From NCBI RefSeq assembly GCF_040290245.1, contig NZ_PSMQ01000089.1:1-5069 (forward strand): a DNA stretch of 5,069 bases, given 5' to 3'. Below are positions 1 through 4,420 of the stretch, in pieces; positions within the stretch are counted from its first letter, which is position 1; the number at the start of each line of letters is the position of its first letter. The translations under genes and the position numbers were made by a program. The notes under the pieces were generated by a model, which saw only the letters and a list, made by a program, of their open reading frames with translations, had not been told where the DNA came from and did no database searches. Source of the stretch: Thermus_A sp040290245. Lineage in GTDB: Bacteria > Deinococcota > Deinococci > Deinococcales > Thermaceae.

Positions 1-18
1 CCCCGGCCTTTGAGGGGA

Positions 19-47
19 AGCTTACCACTGACCGGAAAAGTTGTCAA
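19..47 (-). promoter_or_regulatory. Possible leftward promoter downstream of cas1
   Basis: Read on the minus strand there is a perfect -35 hexamer TTGACA (plus-strand 42-47), a 17-base spacer and a weak -10 TAAGCT (19-24, 3 of 6 consensus positions). Transcription would start near base 12 and leave the window to the left. Because it lies just beyond the end of cas1, it could drive a further cas gene or lie in the leader of a CRISPR array, but no repeat is visible here. The weak -10 keeps confidence low. Confidence 0.3.
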
Positions 48-135
48 GGTCTAAATTCCTGAGCCAAAAGCCCTTTCTTATCATTCCTTACACAACTTGA
101 ATGGACAAATGCGCCTTAGCGCTCGGGGCTTTTCC

Positions 136-1089
136 TCATTTCAGATAAAATGGGGTATAGGTGCCTTTGGCAAGAAGTGCGGCTTTGAGGCGGTGGGCCT
201 GGACCATAAGTATCTCCTTGTAGGGTTTTCTGAACCCAAGGGGGTGCTTTGCTTCCGTGGACAGGCGAGCTTCAAAGAGCCGAATCATCTCCTTTCTTCC
301 TTCCTCTGTGAGAAACACGCCCCCATTTCGGTTTTCAAAGTGTAGATCCTGAAAGATGCCCCTTCGGAAAGCAGATACAACGATCTGGTCCACCAAGGCA
401 ATGCGAAACTCCTCCATAAGGTCCAGGGCCAGAGCAGGCCTTCGCCTTCCGGTGGTGTGCAAAAAGCCTATCTCGGGATGGAGGCCCGCTATCCGGACGG
501 CTGTTAATGTCTGGCCTAGCAAAAGCGCGTATCCATAGGAAAGCGCCGCATTCACAGCGTCTTTGGGTGGTCGTCTGTTTCGTTCGTGGAAGCTATAATT
601 GGAAAGGATCTCTGCGAACCTGTGGAAGTATTCACGAGCAGCTATTCCTTCTATCCCCCTCAACCGCCTCAGGTCGCCAATCCGTTCCAAGTCCGAAAGG
701 TAACCGTCCATCTGAGCTGTCGAAAGGTGGTAATGCTCCAGGAGAGCTTTTGCAGAACGCATTTTGCCCAGCACAAAGGCCCTGGCCAGAGAAAACGGAG
801 GAGTTTGAAGTTGCGCCCTAAGGACTGCTGGATGGGGTTCTGGATTTTGTGCGAGAGTGCCATAGAAAGATCCTTCGATAGAGAAAAAATATATCGTTGC
901 GCCCTGCCTGAGCAGAAAAGCAAGAGCAGGGGTGGAGAACCCCACGTTCCCAAAGACAGACACGCTTCGCACCTTGCGAGCTGGCAAAGATTCCAGAATT
1001 TGTTTCCTGCCCGGCCCCCTTTCTTCCAGAACAAACCGGCCCTTTTCCAAGCGGGATAGACTTCCCTGATGGAGCAGGTACAAGTGCAT
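136..1089 (-). CDS. cas1: CRISPR-associated endonuclease/integrase Cas1
   Basis: Cas1 is the metal-dependent nuclease-integrase that, with Cas2, inserts new spacers at the leader end of CRISPR arrays. The 317-residue length is normal for the family. The N-terminal beta domain (about residues 1-80) includes the typical VSVFGNVGFSTPALAFLL stretch. The C-terminal helical catalytic domain keeps all metal ligands: E147 in RGIEGIAAREYF, H211 in GFLH, and D223 with E226/E227 in LALDLMEEFR. The gene therefore looks active. The ATG overlaps the TGA of the upstream CARF-HEPN gene by one base (TGATG). No Shine-Dalgarno precedes it, so translation probably depends on coupling. No cas2 follows in the 135 bases left of the stop. 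The gene is much more AT-rich than the B12 genes to the right, which may reflect horizontal transfer. The Cas1 identity is firm; assignment to a type III system rests on the neighbour. Confidence 0.97.
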   Translation of the reverse strand: MHLYLLHQGSLSRLEKGRFVLEERGPGRKQILESLPARKVRSVSVFGNVGFSTPALAFLLRQGATIYFFSIEGSFYGTLAQNPEPHPAVLRAQLQTPPFSLARAFVLGKMRSAKALLEHYHLSTAQMDGYLSDLERIGDLRRLRGIEGIAAREYFHRFAEILSNYSFHERNRRPPKDAVNAALSYGYALLLGQTLTAVRIAGLHPEIGFLHTTGRRRPALALDLMEEFRIALVDQIVVSAFRRGIFQDLHFENRNGGVFLTEEGRKEMIRLFEARLSTEAKHPLGFRKPYKEILMVQAHRLKAALLAKGTYTPFYLK

Positions 1090-2291
1090 CAGAAAGCCGG
1101 CCAGGGAGGGAGGGCCTTTAGGCCCATCTCGTCAAAGTAGGCCCGGAACTTTTCGTAGTCCTCTTTTTTCACAGGGTTGGTTCCGTGCCCGAGAATGCTC
1201 TCGTGCCGCTTTTTCAAAAGGGGCTGGAGCCTTCCTTGGAAATCGCTGTAAAGCCTTTGGGCCAAGGTCCCGCTTTGATTATAAAAGAGGTCGATGTTGA
1301 AGGACACGTCCAGCACCTCGGCCAGGCCCCGGGTCCGGAGGGCCGTCTCCCGAAGCCCTTCGGGGAACTCTTTAGGAAAGGTCTGTGTGTCTTTGAGGTC
1401 GATGCCCAGTCGCTCATAGAGATCCGCCTGGGCAGCCAGCTCGAGGCCCCGGTAGAGCCGGGCTAAGGCGTCGTCGTACCGGCCCACGCGAAAGCGCCGG
1501 TCGGCGTTGGCCAAAAGGTCGGCCAGAAGGGCAAAGGTGGGCCTTTTCCCCTTCTCCACGATGGTCTTAAGGTTCTCCCTCGCCCCTTCCAACTCCTTCA
1601 GCACCCGGACCTTGGCCCCATGCCCCCAGGCTTCCGCCACGGCCAGGGCCACGTCCAGGTGGGTGTTTAAAGCTTCCAGGGCCCTTTCATGCCAAAACCG
1701 GTCCCAATGAAGGAGGCCTTCCGTCACCCCCTTAAGCGCCCCGTAGAAGCGGACTTCGCTGGGGGAGAGGGGTTTTTTCAGGAGGGCGTCCAGCTCGGAG
1801 ATGGCCGCGGGGAGGTTCAAAGCGTTGAAGTTCCGCACGAAGCCCTCCCATTCCCTCAGGCCGTAGCGGGCCGTGGGATCCTCCAAAAGGCGGAGCTGCT
1901 CATGCCCGGAAAGAACCCGGCCCGTCTCGGGGTCGCGCTTTCGTCCGCCCACGTAGCTGAAGGTCACCCCCCGCCCGGTGAGGGCCAGCACCAGGCCCGC
2001 GGCCATGGGCTTGGTCCCGCCCGAGAAGTCGGCCACGATGGCGGTGGCCTCCCATTCCAGGGCCTTCTTCAGGGCCTCGAGGGCCTTTTTGTAGGCCTCC
2101 TCGAGGCTTTCTTCGTCCTCGAGGATGAGGGTGTGGTGCTTCAAAGCCTCTCCATACTCCTTCACGAGCTCCCCCGCCACGGGAAAGCTCTTCTGGCTGG
2201 CGATGAAGATGACCCCTTGGGGGGCGTGCTGGGCCAGGGCCTCTTCCAAAGGCGGCCTCGAGGTGCCTACGGTGAGGATAAGGGTTTTCAT
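1089..2291 (-). CDS. CARF-HEPN ancillary RNase of type III CRISPR (Csm6/Csx1-like, TIGR02710-type)
   Basis: Proteins of this type bind cyclic oligoadenylate made by Cas10 through an N-terminal CARF domain and then cut RNA with a C-terminal HEPN domain. The sequence shows a Rossmann-like CARF start with the ligand-loop motif TVGTS (7-11) and the second CARF signature ADFSGGTKPMAAGL (87-100). A helical region contains YDDALARLYRGLELAAQ (272-288), which I recognise from TIGR02710-type proteins. A HEPN active-site motif Rx6H follows (R362 to H369 in RHESILGHG). At 400 residues it is full length. From memory, T. thermophilus HB8 TTHB144, a self-limiting cA4-activated RNase, is the likely closest characterised relative; ring-nuclease activity cannot be read from sequence. 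The ATG at 2289-2291 lies 6 bases after a TATAAT box, so the mRNA is probably leaderless. It is the first gene of a cas1-containing transcript. The family is clear; the exact activator (cA4 or cA6) is not. Confidence 0.9.
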   Translation of the reverse strand: MKTLILTVGTSRPPLEEALAQHAPQGVIFIASQKSFPVAGELVKEYGEALKHHTLILEDEESLEEAYKKALEALKKALEWEATAIVADFSGGTKPMAAGLVLALTGRGVTFSYVGGRKRDPETGRVLSGHEQLRLLEDPTARYGLREWEGFVRNFNALNLPAAISELDALLKKPLSPSEVRFYGALKGVTEGLLHWDRFWHERALEALNTHLDVALAVAEAWGHGAKVRVLKELEGARENLKTIVEKGKRPTFALLADLLANADRRFRVGRYDDALARLYRGLELAAQADLYERLGIDLKDTQTFPKEFPEGLRETALRTRGLAEVLDVSFNIDLFYNQSGTLAQRLYSDFQGRLQPLLKKRHESILGHGTNPVKKEDYEKFRAYFDEMGLKALPPWPAF

Positions 2292-2297
2292 GTTCCC

Positions 2298-2325
2298 ATT
2301 ATAGGAAGACCCGCCTGGGTGTCCG
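2298..2325 (-). promoter_or_regulatory. Promoter of the CARF-HEPN/cas1 transcript, probably leaderless
   Basis: On the minus strand a perfect TATAAT (plus-strand 2298-2303) is separated by 16 bases from CGGACA (2320-2325, 4 of 6 matches to TTGACA). Only six bases (GGGAAC) lie between the -10 box and the ATG, so the expected start of transcription is the A of the start codon. No Shine-Dalgarno is present. Leaderless mRNAs are common in Thermus, which supports both the promoter and the chosen start. Confidence 0.75.
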
Positions 2326-2331
2326 GCACCC
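2317..2331. promoter_or_regulatory. Inverted repeat between divergent promoters, candidate operator
   Basis: GGGTG (2317-2321) and CACCC (2327-2331) form a perfect 5-bp dyad with a 5-base centre. It covers the -35 element of the leftward promoter and ends 4 bases before the -35 element of the rightward one. A bound regulator could affect both transcripts. No known regulator motif is recognised, and 5-bp GC-rich arms can occur by chance in such DNA. Confidence 0.3.
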
Positions 2332-2335
2332 TCCC

Positions 2336-2364
2336 TTGACGGGGGAAGCGGCCGGGGGTATAAA
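2336..2364 (+). promoter_or_regulatory. Promoter of the cobalamin riboswitch/B12 operon
   Basis: TTGACG (2336-2341), a 17-base spacer and TATAAA (2359-2364) match the sigma-A consensus at 5 of 6 positions in each box. Transcription would start near 2371, just before the hairpin at 2374-2387 and the riboswitch. It is the only strong rightward promoter seen upstream of the transporter, cbiD and cbiC, which are tightly packed and probably share it. Confidence 0.8.
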
Positions 2365-2373
2365 GTTGGCTAA

Positions 2374-2387
2374 GCCCCGATAGGGGC
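2374..2387 (+). promoter_or_regulatory. Stable 5'-end hairpin of the riboswitch mRNA
   Basis: GCCCC (2374-2378) pairs perfectly with GGGGC (2383-2387) around a GATA tetraloop. With transcription predicted to start near 2371, this hairpin would sit at the extreme 5' end of the mRNA. It lies before the riboswitch P1 strand and has no U-tract, so it is not a terminator. Stabilising the transcript is the likeliest role, by inference only. Confidence 0.45.
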
Positions 2388-2395
2388 CCGAGAAA

Positions 2396-2521
2396 GCGGC
2401 CGGGGTGCCCCAGGGCCCGGATGTCCTGGGGCAGCAAAGGGGGAAGACCGGTGCAAGTCCGGCGCTGTGCCGCAACGGTAACCGGCCCTTAGGCCGGAAG
2501 CCCGAATACCCGCCCCGGTGC
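2396..2521 (+). promoter_or_regulatory. Cobalamin (B12) riboswitch aptamer
   Basis: The RNA carries the conserved core of the cobalamin riboswitch: GGTGCAAGTCC (2450-2460), CCGCAACGGTAA (2470-2481) and the B12 box GAAGCCCGAATACC (2497-2510). The supporting helices are visible. A closing P1 pairs 2399-2405 with 2513-2519. A perfect 8-bp arm GCCCCAGG/CCTGGGGC pairs 2407-2414 with 2425-2432. A perfect 6-bp hairpin CCGGCC-CTTA-GGCCGG occupies 2482-2497. In known examples cobalamin binding lowers expression of B12 synthesis or transport genes. The cobalt permease, cbiD and cbiC downstream fit this. No hairpin followed by a run of U is present, so control is probably translational. The outer ends are approximate. 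Confidence 0.95.
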
Positions 2522-2523
2522 GC

Positions 2524-2558
2524 GCCTCACCTGCCCCCGAGCAGGGGTGAAAGGAGGC
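2524..2558 (+). promoter_or_regulatory. Expression platform: hairpin able to mask the Shine-Dalgarno
   Basis: CCTGC (2530-2534) pairs with GCAGG (2541-2545) around a CCCCGA loop, and GCCTC (2524-2528) can pair with GAGGC (2554-2558). The outer helix would cover the strong Shine-Dalgarno AAAGGAGG (2550-2557). That sequence lies 6 bases before the ATG at 2564. This is the expected layout of a translational riboswitch, with the aptamer favouring the masked form when cobalamin is bound. The fold is inferred by eye. Confidence 0.55.
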
Positions 2559-2563
2559 CTGGG

Positions 2564-2632
2564 ATGAAAAAAACCCACCGGTTTATTGGCCTTCCGGAAA
2601 AGTCGGCTTACCCACGGCAGGAGGCCCTGTGA
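2564..2632 (+). CDS. Candidate 22-codon leader peptide between riboswitch and transporter
   Basis: An ATG lies 6 bases after the near-perfect Shine-Dalgarno AAAGGAGG (2550-2557) and opens 22 codons ending in TGA at 2630-2632. That stop overlaps the transporter start as GTGA, the usual arrangement for translational coupling. The peptide begins MKKTHRFIG, ends PRQEAL, is mildly basic, and has no membrane segment, cysteine or run of one regulatory codon. I do not recognise it. The riboswitch appears to control this ribosome-binding site directly and the transporter through it. Codons 2 and 3 lie in a seven-A run (2567-2573). Adding one A would fuse the ORF in frame to the transporter, so it may instead be an N-terminal part of that protein affected by slippage or a sequence error. 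Its existence as a stable peptide is unproven. Confidence 0.45.
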   Translation: MKKTHRFIGLPEKSAYPRQEAL

Positions 2633-3309
2633 CGGGCCTCGAGTTCCTGGCCGTGGCCCTGGGGATGCGCCACGGGCTGGACCCCGATCATCTGGCGGCG
2701 GTGGATGGCCTTGCGCGCCTGCGCCCTTCCCCCTGGATGGGTCTCCTCTTCGCCCTGGGGCATGGGGCGGTGGTGACCCTTCTGGCTTTTCCAGCCGCCC
2801 TGGTCCTCAAGGGTATTCCCTGGGAAGAGTACCACCTTTCCGCCTGGCTCCTCCTTCTAGTGGGAGGCCTCACCCTTTACCAACTGGCCTTGGCTGGGCG
2901 CAAAGGGGCTCAGGGTAGGGGCCCGGCCCGGCTTCCCGTCCCGAACCCCCTCCTTTTAGGGGCGCTTTTCGGCCTCGGGTTTGAAACCGCAAGCCAGCTT
3001 TCCGCCCTGGCCCTCTCCGCCCAGATGCACCCCCTTCGGCTTGGCCTTTTTTTCACCCTGGGCATGGCCCTTGTGGACGGGGTGGATGGCCTCCTTGCGG
3101 CCCGGCTCCAGGGCCTGGCCCGGGATGGCGGGCGGGCCCGGAGGGCGAGCGGGCTTTTGGGGTACGTGGTCGCCTTCACCGCCATGGGGCTTGCCCTGGC
3201 CGAGTTTTCGGCCTTTGACCTCGAGGCCTTCGCCCTTCCCCTCGGCTTTTCCCTTTTCGCCCTCCTGGTGGGGCTTAGGGTCTACACCTTGCGTCCCGCG
3301 GCGCCTTAG
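2629..3309 (+). CDS. NiCoT-family (HoxN/NixA/NicO-type) nickel/cobalt permease, short form
   Basis: This is a single-component membrane permease for Ni2+/Co2+; cobalt is inferred from the riboswitch and the cbi genes. The family signature HX4DH is present as RHGLDPDHLAAVDG (residues 14-27). It is followed by FALGHGAVV (41-49), the counterpart of the FSLGHSTVV motif. Then come LGFETASQL (116-124), a variant of LGFDTATE, and FTLGMALVDGVDG (142-154). About six or seven hydrophobic segments are visible (near residues 1-12, 36-60, 71-90, 107-131, 136-158, 171-190 and 200-220). At 226 residues it is well below the usual 300-plus, with short loops. The GTG start is supported by AGGAGG (2619-2624) four bases upstream and by overlap with the leader-ORF stop. 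cbiD follows 10 bases after the stop. Substrate preference cannot be settled from sequence. Confidence 0.88.
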   Translation: MTGLEFLAVALGMRHGLDPDHLAAVDGLARLRPSPWMGLLFALGHGAVVTLLAFPAALVLKGIPWEEYHLSAWLLLLVGGLTLYQLALAGRKGAQGRGPARLPVPNPLLLGALFGLGFETASQLSALALSAQMHPLRLGLFFTLGMALVDGVDGLLAARLQGLARDGGRARRASGLLGYVVAFTAMGLALAEFSAFDLEAFALPLGFSLFALLVGLRVYTLRPAAP

Positions 3310-3313
3310 GAGG
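3308..3313 (+). promoter_or_regulatory. cbiD: Ribosome binding site fixing the TTG start of cbiD
   Basis: AGGAGG begins inside the TAG stop of the transporter (3307-3309) and lies six bases before TTG at 3320. No ATG or GTG in this frame sits at suitable spacing, and the conserved CbiD N-terminus (SRIGFTTG) begins 14 codons later. This supports the rare TTG start and suggests that ribosomes finishing the transporter re-initiate on cbiD. Confidence 0.75.
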
Positions 3314-3319
3314 CCGGCC

Positions 3320-4420
3320 TTGGCCCACCCCTATCCCCCTCCCAGGGACAAAAAGGGCAGCCGCATCGGCTTCACCACCGGGGCCAACGCCGCCGCGGCC
3401 GCCAAGGCCGCCGCTTTGGCCCTTCTGGGCCAGGAGGTGAAGGAGGTGGAGATCTGGCTCCCTGCGGGCTGGCGGCAGACCTTTTCCGTCCACCGCCTCG
3501 AGCGAAAGGGGGAGGGGGTTTTGGCGGGGCTCATCAAGGACGCGGGGGATGACCCCGACGTGACCCATGGGGCGGAGATCCAGGCCTATGTTTGCTGGGC
3601 CAGCCAGGACGCCCTCGAGGCTGGGGAAGGGGTGGGGACGGTGACCCGGCCGGGCCTGGGGCTTCCGGTGGGGGAGCCCGCCATCAACCCGGTGCCCCGC
3701 CGGATGATCTGGGACTCGGTGCGGGAGGTCACGGACCGGCCCCTGCGGATCGTTATCTCCATCCCGGGGGGAGAGGAGCTGGCCAAAAAGACCCTGAACC
3801 CCCGGCTTGGCGTCCTGGGGGGGCTTTCCGTCTTGGGGACCACGGGGATCGTCAAGCCCTACTCCACCAGCGCCTTCCGGATGAGCGTGGTCCAGGCGGT
3901 GGGGGTGGCCAGGGCGAACGGGCTTTTGGAGGTCGCCGCCACCACCGGAGGGAAGAGCGAGCGCTTCGCCATGCGGCTTCTGCCCCACCTGCCCGAGATG
4001 GCCTTCATCGAGATGGGGGACTTTGTGGGGGATGTGCTCAAGGCCTCCCGGAAGCTGGGGATCGAGGTGGTGCGGATCGTGGGTATGATTGGGAAAATAT
4101 CCAAGATGGCTGATGGAAAGACCATGACTCATGCCGCGGGGGGGGAGGTGAACCGGGGGCTTCTGCTGGGCCTTCTCGCCGAGAGCGGGGCCTCCGCCCG
4201 CGCCCTCAGGGAGGGGCAGGAGGCCCCCACCGCCCGGAGGTTCATGGAGATCGCCCTCGAGGAGGGGCTGGAGGGCTTCTTCCTCAGGCTTGTGCGCCTC
4301 GCCCAAGAGCGGCTGCAGGCCTATATAGGGCCGAGGCCCCGGGTGAGCGTGGCCCTGACGGATTTTGACCAGGGGCGGCTTCTCGCCGCCTTTCCGGATC
4401 CGGAGGTGTACCGTGGATGA
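3320..4420 (+). CDS. cbiD: Cobalt-precorrin-5B (C1)-methyltransferase CbiD
   Basis: CbiD uses S-adenosylmethionine to methylate C-1 of cobalt-precorrin-5B, giving cobalt-precorrin-6A in the anaerobic (early cobalt insertion) B12 pathway, in the cytoplasm. The 366 residues match the normal family length and all main blocks are present. These are SRIGFTTGANAAAAAKAA (14-31), IKDAGDDPDVTHG (72-84), VTRPGLGLPVGEPAINPVP (108-126), KKTLNPRLGVLGG (156-168) with LGTTGIVKPYS (172-182), and ADGKTMTHA (264-272). The first block normally reads TTGTCAAAA or similar; here Asn23 replaces the Cys. The start is TTG, chosen for its AGGAGG at 3308-3313; the frame stays open further upstream but only inside the transporter gene. 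The 3' end overlaps cbiC by 8 bases, indicating coupled translation. A short AT-rich stretch with unusual codons lies at 4082-4135. Identity is secure. Confidence 0.96.
   Translation: MAHPYPPPRDKKGSRIGFTTGANAAAAAKAAALALLGQEVKEVEIWLPAGWRQTFSVHRLERKGEGVLAGLIKDAGDDPDVTHGAEIQAYVCWASQDALEAGEGVGTVTRPGLGLPVGEPAINPVPRRMIWDSVREVTDRPLRIVISIPGGEELAKKTLNPRLGVLGGLSVLGTTGIVKPYSTSAFRMSVVQAVGVARANGLLEVAATTGGKSERFAMRLLPHLPEMAFIEMGDFVGDVLKASRKLGIEVVRIVGMIGKISKMADGKTMTHAAGGEVNRGLLLGLLAESGASARALREGQEAPTARRFMEIALEEGLEGFFLRLVRLAQERLQAYIGPRPRVSVALTDFDQGRLLAAFPDPEVYRG

Noticed and set aside
31..93. 20-codon minus-strand ORF starting GGAATGATAAG, considered as a cas2 start
   Set aside because: It stops after 20 codons, has no Cas2-like sequence, and its AAGGA is too close to the ATG.
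114..125. GCGC-CTTA-GCGC hairpin just after cas1, considered as a terminator
   Set aside because: The stem is only 4 bp, and no clear U-tract follows on the cas1 transcript.
586..1059. 157-codon plus-strand frame opposite cas1
   Set aside because: The minus-strand frame is an intact Cas1 with all catalytic residues, and this frame resembles nothing known.
1689..2339. 216-codon plus-strand frame opposite the CARF-HEPN gene
   Set aside because: It has no domain and a Gly/His/Pro-rich composition, and it covers the divergent promoter region; it is a shadow of the minus-strand gene.
2405..2563. Longer version of the mini-ORF starting inside the riboswitch (ORF from 2405)
   Set aside because: This part is structured riboswitch RNA without a ribosome binding site; the ATG at 2564 follows a strong one.
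2571..2584. AAACC-CACC-GGTTT hairpin in the mini-ORF, considered as a riboswitch terminator
   Set aside because: The stem is short and AT-rich, no U-tract follows, and it lies after the Shine-Dalgarno and start codon it would have to control.
2981..3319. Upstream extension of cbiD to an ATG at 2981
   Set aside because: It would lie within the transporter gene and add over 110 residues not found in CbiD; the TTG at 3320 has a proper AGGAGG.
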